Shown here: positions 17,326 through 25,813 of the stretch, one piece after another
How the letters are laid out: the number at the start of each line of letters is the position of its first letter
Numbering within the stretch: the stretch's first letter is position 1
Assembly: GCF_011046895.1 (NCBI RefSeq)
Contig: NZ_CP049251.1
Coordinates: forward strand, 105,155 to 169,154
Origin: Rhizobium rhizoryzae
GTDB taxonomy: Bacteria > Pseudomonadota > Alphaproteobacteria > Rhizobiales > Rhizobiaceae
Direction: 5' to 3'
Length of the DNA stretch: 64,000 bases
Position numbers and translations under genes: made by a program
The notes under the pieces: generated by a model
Seen by the model: the letters and a program-made list of their open reading frames with translations, nothing else
What the model was told of the DNA's origin: nothing
The model's database searches: none

Positions 17326-17858
17326 GGCTGGGCGCTCCTCGATCGCTGGTTCGCCTCACGACTAAGCAGGATGGAAGGATGCTGAACGTCGGAGAATTGC
17401 CAAAGGCCGGCCTTCTTTTGCTGAGCAAGCTGCTCGGCTATGGCGTAGGGGGCATGATAAGGGAGACCATCGGTCTTCAAGGCAGCGAATGCATAGCCGC
17501 TTGTCACCATGATCTGCGCGAGGTCGAGCCTTTGACTGCCAACCGTGGCGTAACAAACGACATATGAGATGCCGTTAAGCTTTGCCACGGGGGCACAGAT
17601 CGGTTTGGTGTCCTTGATGTAGGCAGCCAACATCGCAAGCGATGCCTCGCCGCAATCCTTCTTGTTGCCCTGACCATCCGTGTAGGCAGTGCCGCGCAAG
17701 CAGGACTGGATGCCATAGAGACGAAACCGTTCTCCGTTCGAGATCCAGGTGTCCCCCGTTTCCAGGGTGATGCCGGGAGCAAGATCGAAGTACCCTTCAG
17801 GTGCGGCATTGGCTGCAAAGGGCAGTAGAGTCGCGACGAGTGCAGCAGCAAGCTTCAT
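17322..17858 (-). CDS. Secreted SNase-like protein 2
   Basis: The start is the ATG at 17858, preceded by GAAGG and overlapping the previous stop by 4 bp; this gives 178 residues. A signal peptide (MKLAAALVATLLPFAANA) is followed by ITLETGDTWIS, FRLYGIQSC, a DCGEASLAMLAAYI helix, VCYATVGSQRLDLAQIMVTSGYA and QKKAGLWQF. The order of these blocks and the C-terminal GLW are typical of SNase domains, but the catalytic Asp/Arg/Glu set is mostly missing (R-L-YGIQSC instead of R-L-GIDxPE). It is probably a binding or structural derivative in the periplasm. Confidence 0.7.
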   Translation of the reverse strand: MKLAAALVATLLPFAANAAPEGYFDLAPGITLETGDTWISNGERFRLYGIQSCLRGTAYTDGQGNKKDCGEASLAMLAAYIKDTKPICAPVAKLNGISYVVCYATVGSQRLDLAQIMVTSGYAFAALKTDGLPYHAPYAIAEQLAQQKKAGLWQFSDVQHPSILLSREANQRSRSAQP

Positions 17859-18463
17859 TGCGCCTTCACCCGAGGATCTGCCCACATGCCGTAGGAACCC
17901 TTCTGGCCGATTTCCTGAGCCTCCGTGAGATCAGGACGTTCGAATGAACCATCAGCTTTCTTAGTCAGGCGAACCGCTCCTAACGACAGAAGCTGCTCCT
18001 CAAGATTATCAACCGTGTCCATTGCTCCAGGATAGTTATAGTAGCCGTAGCAAGTGACATCCTGAACGGGGGCAGTCTGCTCGCTGATGAAGGCCCTGCA
18101 GAACAGAACCTTGGGGCTCTGCAGCATCGTTTGCAGCTGCTGCGTACCAAACTCCTCGCAAGTCCCGGAATAGTCCTCTGCGCGATTGACCAGATCGCCG
18201 CTGCAGGGCTGAACGCCATACAGATGCAACGTTGTCGCTTCATCGACGCGAAACTCAGTCGCCGAGATAGCCTTGAAGCCATTGGCAGTGGCGTACCCTT
18301 TGCGATCAGCGACTTTGCCGGTCCCGTCGTAATACTCGACGACAAGAACCGTCTTGCCCGGCGCCGCCAGTGACCTGATGTAGTCCTTGTTCACCGCAGG
18401 AGCGGCAAGCGCTTGTGTTGCCAATGCGCAACTTAGAAGCGCGGGAATGATGGCCTGTTTCAT
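17855..18463 (-). CDS. Secreted SNase-like protein 3, first gene of the leftward operon
   Basis: The 202 residues open with a signal peptide ending in LATQALA. SNase-like blocks are ISATEFRVDEATTLHLYGVQPC, CEEFGTQQLQTML, CRAFISEQ, VTCYGYYNY and SYGMWADPRV. As in the next two genes, the GIDxPE loop has become YGVQPC and catalytic residues are not conserved. Six cysteines suggest disulfides. It leads a six-gene operon with 4-bp overlaps that diverges from virB1, so control is probably shared through the 18464-18622 gap. Confidence 0.7.
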   Translation of the reverse strand: MKQAIIPALLSCALATQALAAPAVNKDYIRSLAAPGKTVLVVEYYDGTGKVADRKGYATANGFKAISATEFRVDEATTLHLYGVQPCSGDLVNRAEDYSGTCEEFGTQQLQTMLQSPKVLFCRAFISEQTAPVQDVTCYGYYNYPGAMDTVDNLEEQLLSLGAVRLTKKADGSFERPDLTEAQEIGQKGSYGMWADPRVKAQ

Positions 18464-18622
18464 ATTCTAGCCTTAACCATCCGTAGTGCGATTGTTGACC
18501 CTGCAAAATAGGGTTTAACACCGATCAGAAAACTTGTAAGAGTGCATCAAATCGGTATCATAGGTGCATTAACTCTAGTCGGTTTTCATGGCAATCACAA
18601 CACCGTTTGACGGGCGGGTGCG
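18464..18622. promoter_or_regulatory. Divergent control region between the SNase-like operon and virB1
   Basis: The 159-bp gap must hold both promoters. A direct repeat GTGCATCAA (18542-18550) and GTGCATTAA (18564-18572) is spaced 22 bp, two helical turns, as in many operators. A TTGACC at 18495 may be a -35 but has no clear -10. A GGGCGGGTGCG stretch lies just before the virB1 ATG. Confidence 0.4.
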
Positions 18623-19597
18623 ATGGATAAAAACACTGTCTATGCAGGGTATCTAGGCCCGCGAACCCTGACTAGCGCAGCATTATCCGTGCTGCTCGCG
18701 GCCAATACTGCTGCGTCACAAGACTTAGCCACAACAGGGCGTATTTCCAGCGATTACAACGATTCTGTGACAATCAATGAGGAATCTCTTGTCACGAACT
18801 TCGAAGATCGCTGGAGCGGTGTCGAGACATCGGAGAAGGAATTTGTCCTTGGTGCAAACGGTGTTGTCACGAAGGGCGGAGCTGAAGTATTGGGCGCAAC
18901 GGCGTCGAAAGACGCGGGCGCCAAAGGGCATCACATTGATGCGTCCGTCAGCGCATATTTTGATGTCTCGGAGCGTGCCACCGGCCGCATTGAGCCTGTC
19001 CAAACTCCCACTCTAGATACTACATCTAGTGATACCCCCCAAAATCTAGGGGCAGGAACTCCCGTTGAAGAGTGCGGGCCGTCGCCCCTGTCACCTGACG
19101 AGATTAAAGCGTTAGTTGCATCCACTGCGCGCCGATACAGCGTCGATGAGGGCTTTGCGGTTGCGATTGCCAGGGCCGAAAGCCGCTTCGATGAGATCCG
19201 CAATTCACCGAAAGGCGCACGCGGACCTATGCAGCTTATCCCCGAAACGGCGGCTCGCTTCGGTGTTCAGGACATTTGCGATCCCGCTCAAAACATCGAG
19301 GGCGGGATGAAGTACCTCCGCTTCCTGCTCGATGAGTTTCAGAACCCGCTTCTGGTCGCGGCCGCTTACAACAGCGGGGAGGGGCGCATCTACGAATATG
19401 GCGGCGTTCCGCCATTCCAAGAAACCGTCGGCTATGTCGCAAAGGTCGTGAATTTCCAGCTTGGCCTACCGATGCCAACCGGCAAACGGAAGGCGAGCGG
19501 GATCGTCCGAGACATGGCGGCAAAGAACACCAGCGATGCCGGAGTCATCGCTGTGGAGAAGACCGGCAAGTTCGTCGGCGGCGTGATGCATTTTTAA
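18623..19597 (+). CDS. virB1: VirB1-type lytic transglycosylase
   Basis: The 324-residue protein has an N-terminal signal region, a variable 130-residue spacer and an SLT domain (about residues 155-290). The catalytic Glu lies in AIARAESRFDEI, followed by GARGPMQLIPETAARFG and AAAYNSGEGRIYEYGG. It cuts peptidoglycan locally for assembly of the secretion channel. The C-terminal tail of about 40 residues could be released or bind the pilus. It is the first gene of the transfer operon; virB2 follows after 10 bases. A second transglycosylase sits further down the same operon. Confidence 0.88.
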   Translation: MDKNTVYAGYLGPRTLTSAALSVLLAANTAASQDLATTGRISSDYNDSVTINEESLVTNFEDRWSGVETSEKEFVLGANGVVTKGGAEVLGATASKDAGAKGHHIDASVSAYFDVSERATGRIEPVQTPTLDTTSSDTPQNLGAGTPVEECGPSPLSPDEIKALVASTARRYSVDEGFAVAIARAESRFDEIRNSPKGARGPMQLIPETAARFGVQDICDPAQNIEGGMKYLRFLLDEFQNPLLVAAAYNSGEGRIYEYGGVPPFQETVGYVAKVVNFQLGLPMPTGKRKASGIVRDMAAKNTSDAGVIAVEKTGKFVGGVMHF

Positions 19598-19607
19598 GGA
19601 GAGAACT

Positions 19608-19955
19608 ATGAAGAACGTCGTTTCCCGGCATTCCGGGGCATTGAAGGCAGTAGCCGTCATTGGCTTGGTGGCAGCCCTGCAGGTTGCAGGCGCTGATCAA
19701 GCGCTTGCACAGGCTGGCGGTGGCGGCGGCGGTGCATTCGCCCCCCTTCAGACAGCCGTACAGATGATCGTTGACTTCATCACCGGCCCCTTCGGACGTC
19801 TGATGGCAATCATCGCCGTGATTGGCCTCGGCTTCCTTGCCTTTGCCGGCAGGCTTTCGTGGTTCACGGCCGGAGCCGTCGTCATTGGCATCGGTCTCGT
19901 GTTCGGCGCCCCTGCCATCGTTGACCAGATGATTTCGTCGGTAGGCGGCGGCTGA
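19608..19955 (+). CDS. virB2: VirB2-type pilin subunit
   Basis: The 115-residue prepilin has a long signal sequence cut probably after ALAQ, a glycine run (AGGGGGGAF), and two hydrophobic helices (MIVDFITGPFGRLMAIIAV and AGAVVIGIGLVFGAPAIV). This is the TrbC/VirB2 layout, which builds the conjugative pilus. AAGGAGAG precedes the ATG. The stop overlaps the virB3 ATG by one base (TGATG). Confidence 0.88.
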   Translation: MKNVVSRHSGALKAVAVIGLVAALQVAGADQALAQAGGGGGGAFAPLQTAVQMIVDFITGPFGRLMAIIAVIGLGFLAFAGRLSWFTAGAVVIGIGLVFGAPAIVDQMISSVGGG

Positions 19956-20254
19956 TGAGCGATTTTCAGGACGAGAAGCCAGCTTTGACGCCGTTGGTGA
20001 TCGGCTTGACCCGTTCTCCGACGCTATGGGGCGTGCCCTACATGGCGGTCGTCCTGATCATCGGCGTGACAATCATTGGGTGGCTGGTGACGAACCATTT
20101 GGCGGCACTGCTGATCGCGCCAGCCGCCTACCTTGTCCTTTTCTCGCTTTGTGCCTGGGACAGCAAGATTCTCGACGTCCTGCAGGTCACGTCCCGCAAG
20201 ACGCCAAGGACCCCCAACAAGCGCTTTTGGGGCACCAACTCATACGGACCATAG
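19955..20254 (+). CDS. virB3: VirB3-like inner-membrane protein
   Basis: The 99 residues show the VirB3 pattern: a short head with LTRSPTLWGVPYMA, two membrane helices (VVLIIGVTIIGWLV and LLIAPAAYLVLFSLC), and a tail with WDSKILDVLQV. VirB3 sits next to VirB4 and is needed for pilus assembly. The gene overlaps virB2 by one base and ends 3 bases before virB4. Confidence 0.88.
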   Translation: MSDFQDEKPALTPLVIGLTRSPTLWGVPYMAVVLIIGVTIIGWLVTNHLAALLIAPAAYLVLFSLCAWDSKILDVLQVTSRKTPRTPNKRFWGTNSYGP

Positions 20255-20257
20255 TAG

Positions 20258-22717
20258 ATGCTGAAAGTCGTCAAGGAAGAGCTTGGGTTTGGGAAGGTCG
20301 CCGGCAACGAGCGGCCTATGTCCGTTCACATCCCCTATATGCGGCATGTGTCTGACACGGTCATCGGGCTCGAGAATGGAACCCTGATCAGCGTCATCAA
20401 GCTTGATGGACTGTTCTTCCAGACGGAGGACCAGGCCGAATTGAACATGCGTTCTGTTGTGCAGAACACCATGATCCGAGCACTAGGTTCGAGCCGCTAT
20501 TCTCTTTGGTCGACTGTAATCCGTCGTGAGGTCGAGACCGAAATCGGCGGTTCGTTCGATTCCTCCTTCTGCGAGATCCTGAACGATCGCTATATGGACC
20601 AACTTCGCAAGAAGCGGATGTTCACGAACGAAATTTACCTGACGATCGTGCGTTCGGGCATGAAAGGGGCGCTTGGCCTCGGCGACTCGCTGAAGCGGAT
20701 CTTTGAACGCTCGAACAAGGAGGCCAGGGCCCAAGCGACCCGTGAAGACGTGACCGACCTCGAAGAGCTGGTTGGGAACATCGTGAAAGAGTTGCACAAG
20801 TACGGCGCAAAGCCGCTTGGCATCACGTATCGCAAGAAATCAGACGATACCGCGAAAAAGGACATCGATGGAGAAGACGCTAAGGGCGATCCGTATTCGG
20901 AGCCCTGCGAGTTCTTCAACACGATCCTGACCTGCGGTGTGCCGCGAAAGATGCGGCTTCCGCGCATGGGAATTCGCAACTACGTCGGCACTTCACGGCT
21001 TCACTTTTCAAAGCGGACGATGCAGGCACAAGCGGCGGTGGAAGAAGATAGCCGCTATGCCGCTCTACTCTCAATCAAAGAATATCCTCCATTCACTGGT
21101 CCCGGCATGTTGGATGGGTTGCTGCAGGTGAACCACGAGTTCATCCTGACGCAGTCCTTCACCCTTGCAGACAAACCGATCGCACAAGAGCGGATCAGCC
21201 GCCTTCAACGCCAAATCAAGGCCTCCGACGAAGCGGGTAGTTCGGTCGAATCCGACATCGACTATGCTTTGAACAGCCTCCTCAATCAGGAGGCTGTATT
21301 CGGCTTCCATCATTTTTCGCTTCTGTGCATTTCGCGGGACCTCGAGGGATTAAGCCGTTGCGTGTCGGAACTTGGCGCTTGCCTCACCGACATGAATATC
21401 AACTGGCTCCGGGAAGACCTCAATCTTGAGGCGGCGTTCTGGGCGCAGCTGCCTGGAAACCGCTCCTACATCTCCCGCATCGCCATGCTGTCGAGCGCCA
21501 ACTTCTCCGGCCTTTCCTCGATGCATAATTTCGCGACTGGACAAGCGGATCGCACCCATTGGGGCCTGCCGATCACCATTCTGGAAACGACCTCACAAAC
21601 CCCCTACTGGTTCAACTTCCACCGCCGGGATATCGGGCACTTCACGGTGACTGGTCCGACAGGATCCGGCAAGACCGTAGGTTTGACCTTCCTGCTGGCT
21701 CAGGCGATGCGGGTTTCACCCACGCCTCGCGCCGTGTTCTTCGACAAGGACCGGGGGGCTGAGATCTTCGTCAGGGCGATCGGCGGAGCCTACGAAGTTT
21801 TGTCTCCGGGAACGCCCACGGGCTTTAACCCGCTGCAACTGGAAAACACCGGCGAGAACCGGGAATTTCTGGTCCGTCTGCTCAAGGCCATGCTGCGCGG
21901 CGATCGTCGCACCGACTTCACGCAAGAGGACGAGGACACGCTGGAAAAGGCAATCGTCCGGATCATGCAGGAGCCGGCAACTCAGCGGAACCTCCCGAAT
22001 CTTGCCGGCCTCTTGATGGGGCGGTCCAAGGCCGATGCCAACGATCTGTACTCGCGGCTTCGCCCTTGGATCGAAGGCGAAAAAGCCTGGCTGTTCAACG
22101 CGCCCCATGACGTCCTTTCCTTCTCGGGTCACAGCGTCTTTGGCTTTGATATGACCAACATCCTCGGAAACGAGGAGCTAAGAACCCCTGCGCTGATGTA
22201 TCTTTACCATCGGCTGGACGAGCTGCTGGACGGTAACCCCGTCATGTTCTTCATGGATGAAGGCTGGCAGCTACTGATGGATGACACTTTCAGCGCCTTC
22301 ATCGTCGACAAGATGAAGACGATCCGAAAGCTCAACGGCATCGTGGGCTTTGGTACGCAGTCGGCTGCTGACATTACCAAATCCAAAGCGTCGCACACGC
22401 TCATTGAGCAATCGGCGACCAACATCCACTTCCCGAACCCACGGGCTGACGAAGAGAGCTACATCAAGCGCTTCGGCCTGACGGTGAAGGAGTTCAAGTT
22501 CATCAAGAACACGCCTCCTGAAAAGAGAACCTTCCTGATTAAGCATGGCAACGACTCTGTCATTGCGCGTCTCGATCTGTCGACAATGCCGGATCTCGTG
22601 AAGGTGCTTTCAGGACGCAAGGAGACGATCGAGGAGTGCGCGGCACTTCGCGAGCAGTACGGAGACGAACCCGAAAACTGGTTGGCGAAATTCTGCGGAT
22701 GGGAGAAGGCCGAATGA
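20258..22717 (+). CDS. virB4: VirB4-type ATPase of the type IV secretion system
   Basis: The 819-residue ATPase has the CagE/TrbE/VirB N-terminal domain (about residues 1-420), Walker A GPTGSGKT near 466, and Walker B VMFFMDEGWQLL near 662. The motif GTQSAADITKSKASHTLIEQ and the C-terminal IERCAALREQYG-like block are typical. It powers pilus assembly and substrate transfer at the inner membrane. The weak ribosome site and immediate closeness to virB3 suggest coupling. The stop overlaps the next ATG by 4 bp. Confidence 0.95.
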   Translation: MLKVVKEELGFGKVAGNERPMSVHIPYMRHVSDTVIGLENGTLISVIKLDGLFFQTEDQAELNMRSVVQNTMIRALGSSRYSLWSTVIRREVETEIGGSFDSSFCEILNDRYMDQLRKKRMFTNEIYLTIVRSGMKGALGLGDSLKRIFERSNKEARAQATREDVTDLEELVGNIVKELHKYGAKPLGITYRKKSDDTAKKDIDGEDAKGDPYSEPCEFFNTILTCGVPRKMRLPRMGIRNYVGTSRLHFSKRTMQAQAAVEEDSRYAALLSIKEYPPFTGPGMLDGLLQVNHEFILTQSFTLADKPIAQERISRLQRQIKASDEAGSSVESDIDYALNSLLNQEAVFGFHHFSLLCISRDLEGLSRCVSELGACLTDMNINWLREDLNLEAAFWAQLPGNRSYISRIAMLSSANFSGLSSMHNFATGQADRTHWGLPITILETTSQTPYWFNFHRRDIGHFTVTGPTGSGKTVGLTFLLAQAMRVSPTPRAVFFDKDRGAEIFVRAIGGAYEVLSPGTPTGFNPLQLENTGENREFLVRLLKAMLRGDRRTDFTQEDEDTLEKAIVRIMQEPATQRNLPNLAGLLMGRSKADANDLYSRLRPWIEGEKAWLFNAPHDVLSFSGHSVFGFDMTNILGNEELRTPALMYLYHRLDELLDGNPVMFFMDEGWQLLMDDTFSAFIVDKMKTIRKLNGIVGFGTQSAADITKSKASHTLIEQSATNIHFPNPRADEESYIKRFGLTVKEFKFIKNTPPEKRTFLIKHGNDSVIARLDLSTMPDLVKVLSGRKETIEECAALREQYGDEPENWLAKFCGWEKAE

Positions 22718-23805
22718 GGAACAGTCGGACTCTAACGCTGATGGTTGCAGCCTTGGCTTGTGGAACAGCGCCCCCCGCCTCCTCGCAGGTTCCTGTTACG
22801 GATGGCGCCCTCACTTCAACAGATGCGGTGCGCAATGAAACGACGAAGCAGATCGAAGAAACAGACAGTCGCCGGCACTCCGTGAGCAAGAGCGTCACCT
22901 GCTCGATGTACCGGCCGGGGCGCGGAGGTGACGCCCCCTCGGCAGCACAAGCCAATCCGGAGATTGTCGGGCTCGTGAAGCGAGTGGCGCGTGAGGAAGG
23001 GGTAGACGAAACCCTCTTCATGTCTCTCGTCTACCAGGAGAGCCGGTTCAATCCCTGCGCAAAGTCGTCTGTCGGCGCCATGGGCTTGTCGCAGCTGATG
23101 CCGGGCACAGCCAAGGATCTTGGCGTGAACCCTCACGATATCGAGGATAACCTCCGCGGCGGCGCACGCTACCTGAAGCAGCAGCTCCGTACCTTCAACG
23201 GCAATACCAACCTCGCCCTAGCGGCATACAACGCGGGGCCAGGCAACGTTCGAAAGTATGGCGGCATCCCTCCGTTCAAGGAGACGCAGGGGTATGTAGC
23301 CGCGATCAAAGGCAAGTGGATGCCTCAGTTCGGAGGCTCCGATGTGTCGAACATCCCCGAAAACTTCGGCGGAGGCACGTCGGGCTATTCAGGTGCGAGA
23401 GACGCAACGATCAACTCAATGGCAACCAGCCAGTCGATTTCCGAAAACAGCGGGAACGTCGCGTCATGGCTTCAGCAACTCGGCCAGATGGAAAGCGGCA
23501 CGATCCAAGACAGCTGGGACCACAATTCCGGCGCACGCAACGCGAACCTCGAGATGATGAACCAGGTCATCCGCCTCGGAACAACGATGGCGGAGCTTAT
23601 GAATTCTCAAAATGCACTCGATCTGGGAGGGCTCTCGGGGTCTTCGCGGTCCAGCGACTACAAGCAAGACGAGAAGGAAGACGATCGCGAGGTAGCTGAC
23701 CTCTGCGACAAGGAACTGCAGCTTGAGTGGAATCCGGAGGAACAGGCCTGCGTTCGAAAACTCGAACCAGAGGCTGACATGAAGCTGATGTTGAGCGCCG
23801 AATGA
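22714..23805 (+). CDS. Second lytic transglycosylase of the virB operon, with VirB5-like head
   Basis: The start at 22714 (ATGA overlap with virB4) gives 363 residues. After a signal peptide, the mature end QVPVTDGALTSTDAV looks like the mature VirB5 start in the next gene (QVPVIDSANLKIATE). An SLT domain follows (about residues 80-210), with catalytic Glu in SLVYQESRFNPCA, then GAMGLSQLMPGTAKDLGV and ALAAYNAGPGNVRKYGG. A long C-terminal tail has helical MESGTIQDSW and MAELMNSQNALDL regions. It should act on peptidoglycan beside VirB5; why two such enzymes are kept is unknown. Confidence 0.85.
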   Translation: MRNSRTLTLMVAALACGTAPPASSQVPVTDGALTSTDAVRNETTKQIEETDSRRHSVSKSVTCSMYRPGRGGDAPSAAQANPEIVGLVKRVAREEGVDETLFMSLVYQESRFNPCAKSSVGAMGLSQLMPGTAKDLGVNPHDIEDNLRGGARYLKQQLRTFNGNTNLALAAYNAGPGNVRKYGGIPPFKETQGYVAAIKGKWMPQFGGSDVSNIPENFGGGTSGYSGARDATINSMATSQSISENSGNVASWLQQLGQMESGTIQDSWDHNSGARNANLEMMNQVIRLGTTMAELMNSQNALDLGGLSGSSRSSDYKQDEKEDDREVADLCDKELQLEWNPEEQACVRKLEPEADMKLMLSAE

Positions 23806-23819
23806 CAAGGAGAACGGCC

Positions 23820-24518
23820 ATGAAAAGAGCATTTCTGACTGCGTTTTCGCTAGCGATGGCGTCTACTGCGCATGCACAGGTTCCCGTGATCGACAGCGCC
23901 AACCTGAAGATTGCAACGGAAACCTCTCAGACGACCGACCAGATCCTGGATACCAACAAGGAGGTTCTGAAGACGGTAGAAGAGACGCTTAAAGCCGTCA
24001 CGGGGGATCGCGGGAGCGTTTCAAATCCCATGCAGAACCTCGCCGTTAGTCAAGGGTTCAGCGTTTCTCAGATGCCGTCACTCGACAGCCTGATGCAGGG
24101 CGGAGTCCCGAACTTCGGCAGCATGGGCGGTGACATCGGACAGATTGCCACCACCTTCATCAACTGTCTTCAGCTAGTAAAGAACTTGTCTGGCAAGGCG
24201 GACAGCACGTTCTCCGGCGACAAGTCCTACGAAGAGATGATGAAGACCGTCCTTGGAGTTGCTGCCCTAGTCACCGGCTCGCAACAGGCCGTTCAGTCGC
24301 GAACACAGGCATTCCAGCAGGCAGGTCAGCAGATCGGCCAGGCCGAAGACATCAAAGGGTCCATCGATCAGAACACGCAGCTGCAGGTTCAAACCGGCCT
24401 GACGATCAACGAAATGATTGGCGTGATGAATGGGGCGGTCGGCTCCCTGCAGGCTCAAAACCAGCGCCGCCTTGTCGACATCTCCAATACCAAGAAGGCG
24501 CTGACCTACGGTGACTAA
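23820..24518 (+). CDS. virB5: VirB5-like minor pilus protein
   Basis: AAGGAG precedes the ATG at 23820, giving 232 residues. A signal peptide (AMASTAHA) precedes the typical VirB5 start QVPVIDSANLKIATETS. A helical body contains KEVLKTVEETLKAVTGDRG and two glutamine-rich helices near the C terminus (RTQAFQQAGQQIGQAEDI and DQNTQLQVQTGLTINEMI). VirB5 forms the pilus tip or a periplasmic adhesin. The lipoprotein gene begins within its last codons (GTGACTAA). Confidence 0.85.
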   Translation: MKRAFLTAFSLAMASTAHAQVPVIDSANLKIATETSQTTDQILDTNKEVLKTVEETLKAVTGDRGSVSNPMQNLAVSQGFSVSQMPSLDSLMQGGVPNFGSMGGDIGQIATTFINCLQLVKNLSGKADSTFSGDKSYEEMMKTVLGVAALVTGSQQAVQSRTQAFQQAGQQIGQAEDIKGSIDQNTQLQVQTGLTINEMIGVMNGAVGSLQAQNQRRLVDISNTKKALTYGD

Positions 24519-24747
24519 GACATTTCGAGTGAAAGGCTTTGTGCTCCTCTCCGTTCTGGTTGCTGCCGGCGTAACTGGCTGCGCCGGTGCTCCGAAAGAG
24601 AAGACTGCACCATGCAAGAGGCCGGCAAACCTCACATCCTACGCCGAGGATCCGCGACAGGAATGTGGCCCAATGACCAGCGTGAATGGCAACCCATCGG
24701 AAGCGCTGGCGGCGATCGACGCTTTCGCTGCAAGCGGAGAGCAGTGA
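24511..24747 (+). CDS. Small lipoprotein between virB5 and virB6 (Eex- or VirB7-like)
   Basis: A GTG start overlapping the virB5 stop gives 78 residues with a lipobox ending GVTGC (Cys near residue 24). The mature part has three more cysteines (CKRP, QECGP) and no known domain. In pKM101-type operons the gene at this position is the entry-exclusion lipoprotein, while VirB7 follows VirB6. No lipoprotein lies between virB6 and virB8 here, so this one may serve as VirB7. Which role applies cannot be decided from sequence. Confidence 0.72.
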   Translation: MTKTFRVKGFVLLSVLVAAGVTGCAGAPKEKTAPCKRPANLTSYAEDPRQECGPMTSVNGNPSEALAAIDAFAASGEQ

Positions 24748-24751
24748 CCCC

Positions 24752-25780
24752 ATGAACTTTCTAGGCGGCCTGCTTGAGGCTCTTGAAGATGCAGGGCGGA
24801 ATTTCTCCCAACGGGCTTATGAAGTCGTTGGCGACGAGATCATGCCCTTGCTGACGATCATGCTTATTGCCTACGTCGCCTATTACGGACTTCAACTCGT
24901 CATGGGGACCGCGCGAGTGAGCGTCGGCGAGATCGTCGGCCGGGTCGTGCGGATGATGCTTATCGTCGCCTTCATTGATCAGTGGGGCAACTTCCAACTC
25001 TTCTTTTACGACTGGCTGAACAACACGCCGGAAAACGTGGGGCGGGCGCTCCTGACGGCTAGCAGTACCGGGATAACTGAGCCGACAGACGGCCTCTCCA
25101 TGATTTGGGAGACGGCGAATGAGGCAGCAGCAGCATTCGCGGAGCAGTCAGGCTACTTCGCCATTCTCCCGGGCCTTGTAGGGTTTCTGATCATGCTGGC
25201 GGTTGGGCTGTTCATTGCCGTTGCGCTTGCCATCCTCGTGCTTGCGAAGGTGATGATGTGGGTGCTGCTTGGCACTGCACCGATCTTTATCGCCTGCCTA
25301 TTGTTTGATTCCACACGCCAGTACGGAATGGCTTGGTTCCAGCAGGTTTTGACGTACGCGATCATTCCGCTCTTCGTTTACGTCGTCGCCGCCTTTCTCA
25401 TCACGACCATGGACGCTGAACTGCAGAAGGTCGCAGCGGCAGCATCCGCGAACGAGATCCAGCTAGACGATATCTCGGCTTTCGTCCTGATCTGTGCGGC
25501 TGGCGCTTTTGTCCTCTTCAACATTCAAACTCTCGCCCAGGGAATTACCGGGGGCGTGGCAACGGGCGTTGGGCAGATCGCTCGATCGGTTGGCTACGCA
25601 ACCGGTGTTGCACTGCCGGCAAGAGCTTTGACCGCGACACGTTCTGTAGCGGGCAGGGCTGGAGAATTAGGAATGGCCGCACGCGCCAGAACCCATGCCG
25701 GCATGAGGGAAAACATCCAAAACGCCGGTGCAGCAGAAGCGATGCAAAACAGAATTACCAACAACAGTCTGCCCAACTAG
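24752..25780 (+). CDS. virB6: VirB6-like polytopic channel protein
   Basis: The ATG at 24752 gives 342 residues. Membrane helices are seen at IMPLLTIMLIAYVAYYGLQL, VVRMMLIVAFIDQWG, FAILPGLVGFLIMLAVGL, ILVLAKVMMWVLLGTAP, VLTYAIIPLFVYVVAAFLI and AFVLICAAGAFVLF, as in the TrbL/VirB6 family. The central periplasmic loop and the WVLLGTAPIFIACLLF motif are typical. VirB6 forms part of the inner-membrane translocation path. The C terminus is a basic, alanine-rich tail. Confidence 0.9.
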   Translation: MNFLGGLLEALEDAGRNFSQRAYEVVGDEIMPLLTIMLIAYVAYYGLQLVMGTARVSVGEIVGRVVRMMLIVAFIDQWGNFQLFFYDWLNNTPENVGRALLTASSTGITEPTDGLSMIWETANEAAAAFAEQSGYFAILPGLVGFLIMLAVGLFIAVALAILVLAKVMMWVLLGTAPIFIACLLFDSTRQYGMAWFQQVLTYAIIPLFVYVVAAFLITTMDAELQKVAAAASANEIQLDDISAFVLICAAGAFVLFNIQTLAQGITGGVATGVGQIARSVGYATGVALPARALTATRSVAGRAGELGMAARARTHAGMRENIQNAGAAEAMQNRITNNSLPN

Positions 25781-25813
25781 GCAACTGGTGGCGGGAATTA
25801 AGGGCTAGGATAC

